In this document: positions 8,121 to 17,159 of the stretch, piece by piece
Layout: the number at the start of each line of letters is the position of its first letter
How positions within the stretch are numbered: the first letter of the stretch is position 1
Assembly: GCF_004127445.1 (NCBI RefSeq)
Contig: NZ_QEXM01000045.1
Span: 296,713-360,712 of the forward strand
Length of the DNA stretch: 64,000 bases
Source: Streptomyces alfalfae
Lineage (GTDB): Bacteria > Actinomycetota > Actinomycetes > Streptomycetales > Streptomycetaceae
Reading direction: 5' to 3'
Notes under the pieces: model-generated
Seen by the model: the letters and a program-made list of their open reading frames with translations, nothing else
Databases searched by the model: none
Told to the model about the DNA's origin: nothing
Position numbers and translations under genes: made by a program

Positions 8121-10250
8121 TCAGTGGGCCGCTGCCGCCGGATGCTGGGCGCGGCTCACGTCGTACACCCCCGGCACCGCGCGCATCGCCCGCATCAGCC
8201 CCGGGAGGTGCCCGGCGTCCGGCAGTTGCAGCGTGTAGGTGTGCCGCACGCGCTGCTGGGTCGGCGGCTCCACGGTGGCGGAGACGATCGCCACCCCCTC
8301 CAGGGCGATCGCTTCGGTGAGGTCGGCGAGCAGATGCGCACGGCCGAACGATTCGGCAGTCAGCGTGACACGGCACTCGGCGGTGTCCACCCAGCGCACG
8401 CCGACCTCCGCGCGCCCCACTTCTTTCATGCGCTCCACCGAGGGGCATTCGACGCGGTGGACGGTCACGGCTCCCCCGCGTACGGCGAAGGCGGTGATGG
8501 CGTCGGGCGGCACCGGCGTACAGCATCCGGCGAGGCGCACGCTGGCGCCCTCGCGGTCCACCACGGCGTTGGCCGCGGGGCGCGGGATCTCGGCGGCTTC
8601 CGGGCGCGGGGCGGCGACCGGCGCCTTCCTGGTCTGTCCGGAGGGCGCGGGGGCGGGCGCCGGATGCGTGCTCAGCCAGCGGCGGATGGCGATCCGCGCG
8701 GCGGGCGTGCGGGCGTGGTCGAGCCAGTCGCGGGACGGCCCCGAGGCGGTGTCCTGCCCCATGAGCAGCTGCACGGTGTCGCCGTCGCGCAGGACCGTGC
8801 TGAGCGTCGCGAGGCGGCCGTTGACCCGGGCGCCGATGCAGGCGTGCGCGTCCTCGCCGTACTGGGCGTAGGCGGCGTCCACGCAGCTGGCGCCCGCGGG
8901 CAGGCCGAGTGTGCCGCCGTCGGGACGGAACACGGCGATCTCGCGGTCCTGGGCGAGGTCCTCGCGCAGCGTCGACCAGAAGGTGTCGGAGTCGGGCGCC
9001 GCCCGCTGCCAGTCGAGGAGCCGGGAGAGCCAGCCGGGCCGGGTCGGGTCCACGCGCTCGTCGTCGGCGCCTTCGGCCGACTCCTCCGTGGGCGAGGCAT
9101 AGGGATGGCGCAGGGCGACGACGCCCGCCTCGGCGACCTGGTGCATCTGGTGTGTGCGGATGAGGACTTCGGCGACCTCTCCGTCCGGGCGGGCCACGGC
9201 GGTGTGGAGCGACTGGTAGAGGTTGAATTTCGGTACGGCGATGAAGTCCTTGAACTCCGACACGACCGGCGTGAAGCAGGTGTGCAGCTCCCCGAGGACT
9301 CCGTAGCAGTCGGCGTCCTCGGTCACGAGGACGAGGAGGCGGCCGTAGTCCGACGCGCGCAGTTCGCCGCGTTTTCGGTGCACGCGGTGGACGGAGACGA
9401 AGTGCCGCGGCCTGATGAGGACCTCGGCCGCGATGCCCGCGTCGCGCAGCACACCGCGCACCTCGCCCGCGATGTCGCCGAGGGAGTCGGCCTCCGCCTC
9501 GGCGTTGGCCGTGATCATGGCCTTCACCTCGGCGTACTCCTCCGGGTGGAGGATCGCGAAGACGAGGTCCTCCAGCTCGGTCTTGAGTGCCTGGACCCCC
9601 AGGCGCTCCGCGAGCGGAATGAGCACGTCCCTGGTCACCTTGGCGATGCGGACCTGCTTCTCGGGGCGCATCACACCGAGCGTGCGCATGTTGTGCAGCC
9701 GGTCGGCCAGCTTGATCGACATGACGCGTACGTCGTTGCCGGTGGCGACCAGCATCTTGCGGAAGGTCTCCGGCTCGGCGGCGGCTCCGTAGTCCACCTT
9801 CTCCAGCTTCGTGACGCCGTCCACGAGATAGCACACGTCGTCGCCGAACTCGGCGCGCACCTGGTCGAGGGTCACCTCCGTGTCCTCGACGGTGTCGTGC
9901 AGCAAGGACGCGGTCAGGGTCGTGATCTCCGCGCCCAGCTGGGCCAGGATCAGCGTGACGGCGAGAGGGTGTGTGATGTACGGCTCACCGCTCTTGCGCA
10001 TCTGGCCCCGGTGCGAGGACTCCGCGAGGACGTAGGCGCGGCGCAGCGGCTCCAGGTCCGCGTCCGGATAGTGGGCCCGGTGGGCCTCCGCCACATGGCC
10101 GATGGCGTCGGGCAGACGGTCCCGGGTGGTGGAGCCCAGGAGGGCCGCCCTGCCGAGCCTGCGCAGGTCGAGACGGGCCCGGCCGCGCCTGCGCTGGGCC
10201 CCGGGCGTCACGGGGCCGGGCGTGGCTGGGTTCGTGGCCTCCGCACTCAT
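8121..10250 (-). CDS. rshA: RelA/SpoT homologue RshA
   Basis: Long RelA/SpoT-type protein, 709 residues from the ATG at 10248-10250, which has an ideal GGAGGT ribosome site. The HD hydrolase domain looks intact: HRGQMRKSGEPYITHPL, LLHDTVEDT (His118-Asp119) and RLHNMRT. The synthetase domain keeps FKDFIAVPK and YQSLHT but lacks the usual R/E-F-D-D and D-L-x-G-x-R signatures. That region reads GELRASDYGRLL. A TGS domain (about 425-495) and a C-terminal ACT domain (about 630-709) follow. This is the second RSH gene of Streptomyces, distinct from relA beside secDF. It probably degrades, and may weakly make, (p)ppGpp. Experimental data on the S. coelicolor orthologue outrank this reading. Confidence 0.93.
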   Translation of the reverse strand: MSAEATNPATPGPVTPGAQRRRGRARLDLRRLGRAALLGSTTRDRLPDAIGHVAEAHRAHYPDADLEPLRRAYVLAESSHRGQMRKSGEPYITHPLAVTLILAQLGAEITTLTASLLHDTVEDTEVTLDQVRAEFGDDVCYLVDGVTKLEKVDYGAAAEPETFRKMLVATGNDVRVMSIKLADRLHNMRTLGVMRPEKQVRIAKVTRDVLIPLAERLGVQALKTELEDLVFAILHPEEYAEVKAMITANAEAEADSLGDIAGEVRGVLRDAGIAAEVLIRPRHFVSVHRVHRKRGELRASDYGRLLVLVTEDADCYGVLGELHTCFTPVVSEFKDFIAVPKFNLYQSLHTAVARPDGEVAEVLIRTHQMHQVAEAGVVALRHPYASPTEESAEGADDERVDPTRPGWLSRLLDWQRAAPDSDTFWSTLREDLAQDREIAVFRPDGGTLGLPAGASCVDAAYAQYGEDAHACIGARVNGRLATLSTVLRDGDTVQLLMGQDTASGPSRDWLDHARTPAARIAIRRWLSTHPAPAPAPSGQTRKAPVAAPRPEAAEIPRPAANAVVDREGASVRLAGCCTPVPPDAITAFAVRGGAVTVHRVECPSVERMKEVGRAEVGVRWVDTAECRVTLTAESFGRAHLLADLTEAIALEGVAIVSATVEPPTQQRVRHTYTLQLPDAGHLPGLMRAMRAVPGVYDVSRAQHPAAAAH

Positions 10251-10392
10251 GGGCACCTCCGGCTGCGTCGACCGGCGGTCGGCGGATGCTGGCGTACTCC
10301 GTCCGGGCCGGTGCTTGATGCTACCGAGCCCATCACGCGGCGCCGACCGCCTCTCGCCGAGCGTGAAACGGATCACCCATTCGAGCGACAGT

Positions 10393-11271
10393 TCACGCGG
10401 TTGCTGTTTCGAGCCATTCGGACATGATCTCGCCTTCCGCGAGGATCACGGCGGGACCGGTCATCTCGATCTCGCCGTCGGGCCGCTCGGTGATCACCAC
10501 ACGGCCGCCGGGCAGGTCGACCGTGTATGTGACCGGGGCGCCCGTCACGGCCGGGTCCGCGCCGTCCCTGCGGGCGGCCGCCACGGCCACGGCGCACGCG
10601 CCCGTGCCGCACGAGCGGGTCTCGCCCACGCCGCGCTCGTGCACGCGCATGGCGACGTGGCGCGGGGCGCGCTCCACGACGAACTCCACGTTCACCCCGT
10701 CCGGGTAGGCGGAGGCGGGGCTGAAGGGCGGCGGGTCGTACAGGTTGCCCGCGTCGGCGAGGTCGTCGACGAAGGCGACGGCGTGCGGATTGCCCATGTT
10801 CACGTTGCGCGCGGGCCACTGGTGGTCCCCGACCGAGACCGTGACGTCGCCGCCGGGGAGCAGGGCCTTGCCCATGCCGACGGTGATCTCACCGCCGGAC
10901 GCGGCCTTGGCGATGTGCACGGTCTTGACGCCGCCGCGCGTGGCCACCGCCAGATCACCCTCGCCGACGTGCCCCGCGTGCTGGAGGTACCGCGCGAAGA
11001 CCCGCACCCCGTTGCCGCACATCTCGGCGACCGAGCCGTCGCCGTTGCGGTAGTCCATGAACCATGCGGCCCGGTCGGCGAGGTGACGCGCCTCCGGGTG
11101 GGCGGCGGACCGGACGACGTGCAGGAGACCGTCGCCGCCGATGCCCGCGCGCCGGTCGCACAGGGCGGTGACGGCGGCCGGGGACAGCTCGACGGCGTTG
11201 TCCGGGTCCGGGATGATCACGAAGTCGTTCTCGGTCCCGTGGCCCTTGAGGAAGGCGATCCGCGTGCTCAT
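10393..11271 (-). CDS. dapF: diaminopimelate epimerase
   Basis: Converts LL-diaminopimelate to meso-diaminopimelate for lysine synthesis; Streptomyces peptidoglycan uses the LL form, so the main demand here is lysine. It has 292 residues, the normal family length. The two active-site cysteines are visible in EMCGNGVRVFARYL and SCGTGACAVAVAA, which form the acid/base pair. The N-terminal FLKGHGTENDFV matches the DapF signature region. An AGGA ribosome site precedes the ATG. The miaA-small gene-dapF order is a conserved actinobacterial arrangement. Confidence 0.98.
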   Translation of the reverse strand: MSTRIAFLKGHGTENDFVIIPDPDNAVELSPAAVTALCDRRAGIGGDGLLHVVRSAAHPEARHLADRAAWFMDYRNGDGSVAEMCGNGVRVFARYLQHAGHVGEGDLAVATRGGVKTVHIAKAASGGEITVGMGKALLPGGDVTVSVGDHQWPARNVNMGNPHAVAFVDDLADAGNLYDPPPFSPASAYPDGVNVEFVVERAPRHVAMRVHERGVGETRSCGTGACAVAVAAARRDGADPAVTGAPVTYTVDLPGGRVVITERPDGEIEMTGPAVILAEGEIMSEWLETATA

Positions 11272-11328
11272 TCCTCGATCGTACGGGGTGGGTACGACAC
11301 CGCGGCGGGGCGGTGGGCCGCTGCCGAC

Positions 11329-11790
11329 TCAGCGGAGGCGGGCCACGCGCCAGACGGCGAGGACGGCCGCGCCGACGAAGAGCAGGGCGTACGCGGAGAC
11401 GACCCGCCAGTCCGGGCGGCGGCCCGAGCCGCGCTCGGGCAGGCCCGGCAGCGTGTAACCCACCCGGCGGGCGGCCATCATGCCCCAGCCCGCCGCGCAG
11501 CAGCTCAGGAGCAGCCCGAGCATGGCGACCACGGCACCGCCGTCGCCGAACTCGAAGGCCAGCGGGAAGGCGAACATCAGGGAACCGACCGCGGCGAGGA
11601 TCACGATGGGCGCGAGCTGCCAGATGCGCAGCCGGCGCTGCGGACGCAGCTCGACCTCGACCTCGGCCTCCGCGGACATCTCGTCCGCGCCGGGGCCGTC
11701 GTCCGTCACGCCGCCGGGAACCTCGTCGGGCCCGTCGGGGCTCAGCTGCTCTCCGCCGTCATGTGCGGTGTCACGAGGGCCGGCCTCCAT
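11329..11790 (-). CDS. small membrane protein of unknown function
   Basis: Predicted 153-residue integral membrane protein between miaA and dapF. I choose the ATG at 11790 because GGAGGG lies about ten bases upstream. The frame is open to 11847 with a weaker start. After an acidic, disordered first 50 residues come three hydrophobic segments: one beginning IWQLAPIVILAAVG, one rich in Leu and Cys (AMLGLLLSCCAAGWG), and one near the C-terminus (AYALLFVGAAVLAVW). I recognise no enzymatic motif. The position is conserved in Streptomyces, but a functional link to its neighbours is not shown. Confidence 0.75.
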   Translation of the reverse strand: MEAGPRDTAHDGGEQLSPDGPDEVPGGVTDDGPGADEMSAEAEVEVELRPQRRLRIWQLAPIVILAAVGSLMFAFPLAFEFGDGGAVVAMLGLLLSCCAAGWGMMAARRVGYTLPGLPERGSGRRPDWRVVSAYALLFVGAAVLAVWRVARLR

Positions 11791-11897
11791 CGCCACGCGC
11801 CCTCCCACTTCGGACTCCACCGGTCGATCGATGGTCGATGATGGCACGCCGCCAGGGGGCCGGATGACCGCCGGAGCGTCCCGATGCCATCACGTGA

Positions 11898-12836
11898 TCA
11901 GGCTGTGACCGGTCGTTCGATCAGCGCCATCGCGTGTCCGGGAAGTCGGCCGCGATCGGCCGCGGCGCCGCTCAGCCAGTGCACCCGCGGGTCCCTCCGG
12001 AACCACGAGTCCTGGCGCCGCGCGAAGCGTTTGGTGGCGCGCACGGTCTCGGCGCGCGCCTCGTCCTCGGTGCACTCTCCGGCGAGCGCCGCGAGCACCT
12101 GCTGGTAGCCCAGCGCCCGCGACGCCGTACGTCCCTCGCGCAGGCCCTGTCCGGCCAGCGTGCGCACCTCGTCGACCAGGCCGGCCTCCCACATGCGGTC
12201 CACGCGCGTGGCGATGCGTTCGTCGAGTTCGGGGCGGGCCACGTCCACGCCGATCTGCACCGTGTCGTACACCGAGTCGTGGCCCGGGAGGTTGGCGGTG
12301 AAGGGCTTGCCCGTGATCTCGATGACCTCGAGGGCGCGCACGATCCGGCGGCCGTTGCTGGGCAGGATCGCGCGGCCCGCTCCCGGGTCGGCGGCGGCCA
12401 GCCGGGCGTGCAGCGCTCCGGGGCCGCGCAGGGTCAGCTCCTCCTCCAGCCTGGCCCGCACCTCGGGATCCGTGCCGGGGAACTCCAGGTGGTCGACGGC
12501 GCCGCGTACGTAGAGCCCCGAACCGCCGACCAGGATCGGCCAGCGGCCCGCGGCCAGCAGGCGGTCGATCTCCGCGCGGGCCAGCTTCTGGTACTCGGCG
12601 ACGCTCGCCGCCTCCGTCACGTCCCAGATGTCGAGGAGGTGGTGGGGGACCCCGCCGCGCTCCTCGGGCGTCAGCTTGGCGGTGCCGATGTCCATCCCCC
12701 GGTAGAGCTGCATGGAGTCGGCGTTGACCACTTCCCCGCCGAGACGTTGGGCGAGGAAAACGCCCAGATCGGACTTTCCTGCCGCGGTGGGACCGACGAC
12801 GGCGATGACCCGCGGGGCGGGAGCTGCACTACTCAC
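11898..12836 (-). CDS. miaA: tRNA dimethylallyltransferase
   Basis: Transfers the dimethylallyl group to N6 of A37 in tRNAs reading codons that begin with U, the step before MiaB methylthiolation. The GTG start at about 12836 gives 312 residues, the usual length, with the P-loop GPTAAGKSD directly after the first strand. Further family motifs are NADSMQLYRGMDIGTAK, the VGGSGLYV stretch, and RRQDSWFRRDPRVHWL near the C-terminus. Open sequence upstream to 13073 lies in the promoter region and is not family-like. miaB lies about 1.7 kb further on the same strand, so both enzymes of the ms2i6A37 modification are in one neighbourhood. Confidence 0.96.
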   Translation of the reverse strand: MSSAAPAPRVIAVVGPTAAGKSDLGVFLAQRLGGEVVNADSMQLYRGMDIGTAKLTPEERGGVPHHLLDIWDVTEAASVAEYQKLARAEIDRLLAAGRWPILVGGSGLYVRGAVDHLEFPGTDPEVRARLEEELTLRGPGALHARLAAADPGAGRAILPSNGRRIVRALEVIEITGKPFTANLPGHDSVYDTVQIGVDVARPELDERIATRVDRMWEAGLVDEVRTLAGQGLREGRTASRALGYQQVLAALAGECTEDEARAETVRATKRFARRQDSWFRRDPRVHWLSGAAADRGRLPGHAMALIERPVTA

Positions 12837-13018
12837 CGCCCCAGTCTCGCAAACCGTGCGACCACTTCCCGAACGAGTTGCGTGACGGCACGGCTTCGGG
12901 GTCGTTGCCTGTTGCGAGGTTCCAGCCGCCGGTTTCGAGGACCGATGGCCCGGGCGAAGCAATGGGACGCTCCGGGCGGCAGGGGATTTCGCCCACACGA
13001 GTAACGTATGGAGTAGAT

Positions 13019-13378
13019 ATGGGCGTATTTGCACGTTTCCGTCGGAAGGGCCAGGGCGGCGACGAGGAGTCAACCACCGGAGCGGCCGCTGCCGCGCCTG
13101 CGGCCGAGCCGGAGGTCACGGAAGCCGCTTCCGCCGAGGCACCGCCCTCTTCCGGGGAGCCCGGGGAGCCCGGGGAGCCCGGGGCCAAGCCTGCCGGGGG
13201 GCCGGAAGAGCGCGCCGGGGACGCCGACGCCGCTGAGAGGGCCACGGAGGCCACCGCGGCCTCGGAGCCCGCCGAGGCGGACACGGAGGACCCCGCGGAC
13301 GGCGTGGACATCCCGAAGCAGCAGTCGGCCGACGAGGCGGCCGACAACGAGGCGGACGAGGGCGCCGCCCGCAAGTAG
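13019..13378 (+). CDS. small acidic low-complexity protein
   Basis: Predicted 119-residue protein starting MGVFARFRRKGQ at 13019. After about ten basic residues the rest is Ala/Glu/Asp/Pro-rich and probably disordered, with a GEPGEPGEPG run near the middle (about residues 46-55) and a short C-terminal segment ending AARK. Streptomyces orthologues are, from memory, annotated as gliding motility-like proteins, a name with no functional support here. It is divergent from miaA and followed by a strong hairpin, which supports a real transcript. No fold or function is recognisable. Confidence 0.65.
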   Translation: MGVFARFRRKGQGGDEESTTGAAAAAPAAEPEVTEAASAEAPPSSGEPGEPGEPGAKPAGGPEERAGDADAAERATEATAASEPAEADTEDPADGVDIPKQQSADEAADNEADEGAARK

Positions 13379-13697
13379 CGCCGTCGGCAAAGGCGCGGAC
13401 ATGGGCTTCGCGGAGACCGGGCACGGGCACGGGGAAGGTGAGGGAAGCCGCCCACCGCCTCGCCGTGCCGGACGACGGCCAGGGCGCCGGTGGCATCGCG
13501 ACATCACTCTCTCCGGCCTCCTGAAGGGCCCCGCCGACTGCCCTGGAACGTTGCCCTCTCCTCCCGCAGGGCCCCGCCGGTCGGCCCCTGAGCACATCGG
13601 CGAACGGCCGCGAAGCGTCTCGCTTCGCGGCCGTCGTCGTTGCTCGGCGCGTGCCGGGGCCGCGCGCACCGCTTCCCAGGGCCGGTCCCAGCGGCCC
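13379..13697. other. convergent intergenic region
   Basis: Gap of 319 bases between two convergent genes. It contains the hairpin at 13604-13634 and otherwise GC-rich sequence in which I see no supported gene, RNA or repeat. Confidence 0.6.
13604..13634. terminator. hairpin between convergent genes
   Basis: Perfect 14-base stem ACGGCCGCGAAGCG with a TCT loop. It lies between the small acidic gene and the LigB-like gene, and probably terminates transcription from both sides. Confidence 0.8.
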
Positions 13698-14414
13698 CTA
13701 CGACCAGGCGGCCACCAGGTACCCCACCCCGTAAGGCGCGTCTTCGTGGAGCAGCTCTCCGCTCGGCGTCGCGCTCTCGGCGGCGCCGGCGAGGACCTGC
13801 CATGGGGCGCGGCCCGCCGCCTTCAGTTCGCGCGCGAGGTTCTCGTCGAGCGCTCGCAGAGCCGCCACGTCGGCCGTGGCGAGGGCCCGCGCGATCTCCG
13901 CGTCGAAGCCCGCCGCCCGCTCGTCGAGGTAGCCGGGGGCCTTCACGGTGCGGCACGCGCTGGCGTCGCCCATCACCAGGAGGGCGACGCGGTCCGCCCG
14001 TGCGGCGAGCTCCCGCCCGGTCTGGACGCACCGCTCGGCCGTGAGTGTTTCTCCCACGCCGAGGCCCTCCACCGGGGCGGCCGACCATCCCGTACGCCCG
14101 AGCAGCCAGCCGGCCACGGCGAGGGACGGAGGCAGCTCGCGGTCCGGGGCGGATGCTTCCGGGCCCGGGCCCAGGCTCACGTCCAGGTCCACCCCGAAGT
14201 CACGGAACGAGCCGCGCGCGCCCTGCGGATGCGGGCCGTCGCCCTCCGGCCCCGCGGGGCCGACGACGACCAGGAGGTCGGGCCGGGCGGCGGCGAGGAC
14301 CCCGATGGCGTCCGTGCACGCCGAGCGCGCCGAGTCCAGTTCATGGGCGGCGCCCGACGCGACCTCGGGAACGAGCAACGGCGGGCAGGGGCAGACGGCT
14401 GCGGCGACAAGCAT
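13698..14414 (-). CDS. class III extradiol dioxygenase-like (LigB fold) protein
   Basis: 238-residue protein resembling the small LigB/MEMO-like family that is conserved beside miaA and miaB in actinomycetes. The N-terminus MLVAAAVCPCPPLLVPEV is the family signature. Classical class III dioxygenases carry an iron-binding His close to such a proline pair; here the position is Cys. Other expected motifs such as LLVVVGP and the glycine-rich LLVMGD segment are present. Ring-cleavage activity is therefore doubtful and no substrate can be named. It is transcribed with or just after miaB (103-base gap), which hints at a role near tRNA modification or iron-sulfur metabolism. That link is inference only. 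Confidence 0.7.
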   Translation of the reverse strand: MLVAAAVCPCPPLLVPEVASGAAHELDSARSACTDAIGVLAAARPDLLVVVGPAGPEGDGPHPQGARGSFRDFGVDLDVSLGPGPEASAPDRELPPSLAVAGWLLGRTGWSAAPVEGLGVGETLTAERCVQTGRELAARADRVALLVMGDASACRTVKAPGYLDERAAGFDAEIARALATADVAALRALDENLARELKAAGRAPWQVLAGAAESATPSGELLHEDAPYGVGYLVAAWS

Positions 14415-14517
14415 GATCCGCAGCGTAACGCCCCTCCCCGCACGCGCGCGTGGAGGCGGACCCGTGACCGGAACCCCCCGGCCGACGGGTCACCGGTCCC
14501 GGATCACCGCACCCGGA

Positions 14518-16008
14518 TCAGTCGCAGCCGCAGCCACTGCCGGCGGCGGCCGGCAGCGGCGCGGGGACGCCGATCTTCGGCAGGCCCAGCATGACGCCGG
14601 CGGGCTTCGCGGCGGCCTCGGTGTTGCGCTTCTGCCAGGCGTCGCCCGCGCGCGTGGGGCGGACGTCCAGCGCGGCGCCCTCGGCGAGCAGGTGGTGCGG
14701 CGCGGCGTAGGTGATCTCGACCGTCACGACGTCGCCGGGGCGGACCTCGGTGTCCGGCTTGGTGAAGTGCACCAGGCGGTTGTCGGGGGCGCGGCCGGAG
14801 AGGCGATGCGTGGTGCCGTCCTTGCGGCCCTCGCCCTCGGCGACCATCAGCTCCAGGGTGCGGCCGACCTGCTTCTTGTTCTCCTCCCAGGAGATCTCCT
14901 CCTGGAGGGCCACCAGACGCTCGTAGCGCGACTGGACGACCTCCTTGGGGATCTGCCCCTCCATGGTGGCCGCCGGGGTCCCGGGGCGCTTGGAGTACTG
15001 GAAGGTGAAGGCGTTGGCGAAGCGGGCCTCGCGGACCACGTGCATGGTCTGCTCGAAGTCCTCCTCGGTCTCGCCGGGGAAGCCCACGATGATGTCGGTG
15101 GAGATCGCCGCGTCCGGCATGGCGGCGCGGACCTTCTCGATGATCCCGAGGAAGCGCTCCTGGCGGTAGGAGCGGCGCATCGCCTTCAGGACGGGGTCCG
15201 AACCCGACTGGAGGGGCATGTGGAGCTGCGGCATCACGTTCGGCGTCTCGGCCATGGCAGCGATGACGTCGTCGGTGAAGTCGCGCGGGTGCGGCGAGGT
15301 GAAGCGCACGCGCTCCAGGCCGTCGATCTTCCCGCAGGCCCGCAGGAGCTTGCTGAAGGCCTCGCGGTCGCCGATGTCGGAGCCGTACGCGTTCACGTTC
15401 TGCCCGAGGAGCGTGATCTCGGAGACGCCTTCGCCGACGAGGGCCTCGATCTCCGCGAGGATGTCGCCGGTCCTGCGGTCCTTCTCCTTGCCGCGCAGGG
15501 CGGGGACGATGCAGAAGGTGCACGTGTTGTTGCAGCCGACGGAGATGGAGACCCACGCGGCGTACGCGCTCTCACGGCGCGTGGGCAGCGTCGAGGGGAA
15601 CGCCTCCAGGGACTCGGCGATCTCGACCTGCGCCTCTTCCTGGACGCGGGCGCGCTCCAGGAGCACCGGCAGTTTGCCGATGTTGTGCGTGCCGAAGACC
15701 ACGTCGACCCAGGGCGCCTTCTTGACGATGGTGTCGCGGTCCTTCTGGGCGAGGCAGCCGCCGACGGCGATCTGCATCCCCGGACGCTTGGTCTTCATCG
15801 GGGCCAGGCGGCCGAGATTGCCGTACAGGCGGTTGTCGGCGTTCTCGCGCACGGCGCACGTGTTGAAGACGACGACGTCGGCGTCGCCGTCGGCCCCTTC
15901 CGGCGCACGCTCGTAACCGGCGTCCTCCAGGAGGCCGGAGAGCCGCTCGGAGTCATGGACGTTCATCTGGCACCCGTAGGTGCGCACCTCGTAAGTCTTC
16001 GCGCTCAT
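14518..16008 (-). CDS. miaB: tRNA-2-methylthio-N6-dimethylallyladenosine synthase
   Basis: Radical SAM methylthiotransferase that converts i6A37 to ms2i6A37 in tRNA, using MiaA's product. It has 496 residues. The N-terminal UPF0004 domain supplies three cysteines for the auxiliary cluster (first in RTYGCQMNVHDSERL). The radical SAM motif is VGCNNTCTFC, and a TRAM domain follows toward the C-terminus (about 380-450). The extreme C-terminus GSGCGCD is cysteine-rich and beyond the TRAM domain. It faces the divergent TAXI-type gene across 139 bases. Confidence 0.97.
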   Translation of the reverse strand: MSAKTYEVRTYGCQMNVHDSERLSGLLEDAGYERAPEGADGDADVVVFNTCAVRENADNRLYGNLGRLAPMKTKRPGMQIAVGGCLAQKDRDTIVKKAPWVDVVFGTHNIGKLPVLLERARVQEEAQVEIAESLEAFPSTLPTRRESAYAAWVSISVGCNNTCTFCIVPALRGKEKDRRTGDILAEIEALVGEGVSEITLLGQNVNAYGSDIGDREAFSKLLRACGKIDGLERVRFTSPHPRDFTDDVIAAMAETPNVMPQLHMPLQSGSDPVLKAMRRSYRQERFLGIIEKVRAAMPDAAISTDIIVGFPGETEEDFEQTMHVVREARFANAFTFQYSKRPGTPAATMEGQIPKEVVQSRYERLVALQEEISWEENKKQVGRTLELMVAEGEGRKDGTTHRLSGRAPDNRLVHFTKPDTEVRPGDVVTVEITYAAPHHLLAEGAALDVRPTRAGDAWQKRNTEAAAKPAGVMLGLPKIGVPAPLPAAAGSGCGCD

Positions 16009-16147
16009 CTCGCCCCCCAGGGTACGGGGTCGCCACGCGCGCGTGGCCGGGGATCGCGACCGGAGTGGCCGAGGGCGCCCGCGAGAAGGGGCCCGGTGTG
16101 ACCCCGCCCCTGGTCACCGGGGTGAGCGGGCTGGCAGGATCTCGCGC

Positions 16148-17143
16148 ATGCTCCAGGCGCTCCCCCACATCGGCAGACGACGCGCGCTGCAGGCCTCCGC
16201 CGCGGCGCTGGTGGTGTTCGGGCTGCTCCTGTGGTGGCTGCTTCCCGTGCGCGAGGACTCGCCGAGCGGCCGGATGCGGTTCAGTACGGGCGTGCAGAAC
16301 GGCGTGTACGAGAAGTACGGCAAGCTGCTGCGCACCGCGGTCTCCCAGGACATGCCCGATGTGGACGTCGAACTCCGCAACAGCCAGGGTTCGCAGCAGA
16401 ACATCGAGCGGGTGGCGACGGGCAAGGCCGACTACACCATCGCGGCAGCCGACGCCGTCGAGAAGTACCGCCTCGACGAAGCCCCCGGCGCCGATCGCCT
16501 GCGCGGTTGCGCGCGCCTCTACGACGACTACGTCCAGCTCGTGGTGGACCGCTCGTCCGACATCCACTCCGTGGCGGACCTGCGGGGCAAGCGCGTGGCG
16601 GTGGGCCAGGGCCGCTCGGGCGTGCGGCTGATAGCGGACAGGGTGCTCGACGCCGCGGGGCTCGACCCGGCCACGGACATCGAGCCGGTGTCCGCGGGCA
16701 TCGACACCATGCCCGAGCTGCTGGAGCGGAACAAGATCGACGCCTTCTTCTGGTCGGGCGGGCTGCCGACGGTCTCCGTGGGCCGGCTCTCGGAGCGGAT
16801 GGGCGTCCGGCTGGTCGAGCTCGGTCACCTCGTCGACAAGCTGCACAAGCAGGGCGGCGCCTCCCGCTACTACCGCGCCGCCACCATGCCGGCCGACGCC
16901 TACCCCTTCGCCCAGCAGGGCTCCGCCGTGCCCACCCTGGCGGTGGCGAACCTCCTGGTCACCACGGACCGGGCCGACGACGACCTCACCTCCGGTCTGA
17001 CCCGGACCATCATCGACAGCCGCGACCACATCGGCGACAAGGTGCACGCGGCGCAGCTCGTGGATCTGCGCACGGCCCTCTTCACGGACCCCCTGCCGCT
17101 CCACGAGGGGGCCCGCGAGTACTACCGCTCCGTCAAGCCCTGA
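16148..17143 (+). CDS. TAXI-type substrate-binding protein, membrane-anchored orphan
   Basis: 331-residue protein of the TAXI family, the extracytoplasmic binding proteins of some TRAP transporters. One transmembrane segment (about 13-33, ending FGLLLWWLLP) anchors it, and the binding domain follows from FSTGVQNGVYEKYG. Family segments include NSQGSQQNIERVATGKADY and LRGKRVAVGQGRSGVRLIAD. No TRAP permease is present nearby. It ends 16 bases from the convergent sensor kinase gluK, which faces the glutamate importer. Characterised TAXI proteins include glutamate/glutamine binders, so it could present glutamate to the sensor. That is inference; it could also be a free-standing binding protein. 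Confidence 0.85.
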   Translation: MLQALPHIGRRRALQASAAALVVFGLLLWWLLPVREDSPSGRMRFSTGVQNGVYEKYGKLLRTAVSQDMPDVDVELRNSQGSQQNIERVATGKADYTIAAADAVEKYRLDEAPGADRLRGCARLYDDYVQLVVDRSSDIHSVADLRGKRVAVGQGRSGVRLIADRVLDAAGLDPATDIEPVSAGIDTMPELLERNKIDAFFWSGGLPTVSVGRLSERMGVRLVELGHLVDKLHKQGGASRYYRAATMPADAYPFAQQGSAVPTLAVANLLVTTDRADDDLTSGLTRTIIDSRDHIGDKVHAAQLVDLRTALFTDPLPLHEGAREYYRSVKP

Positions 17144-17159
17144 GACGCCGAGAGGGCCG

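Noticed and set aside
12837..13073. N-terminal extension of miaA to a TTG at 13073
   Set aside because: It would overlap the divergent gene and place 79 non-family residues before the P-loop strand.
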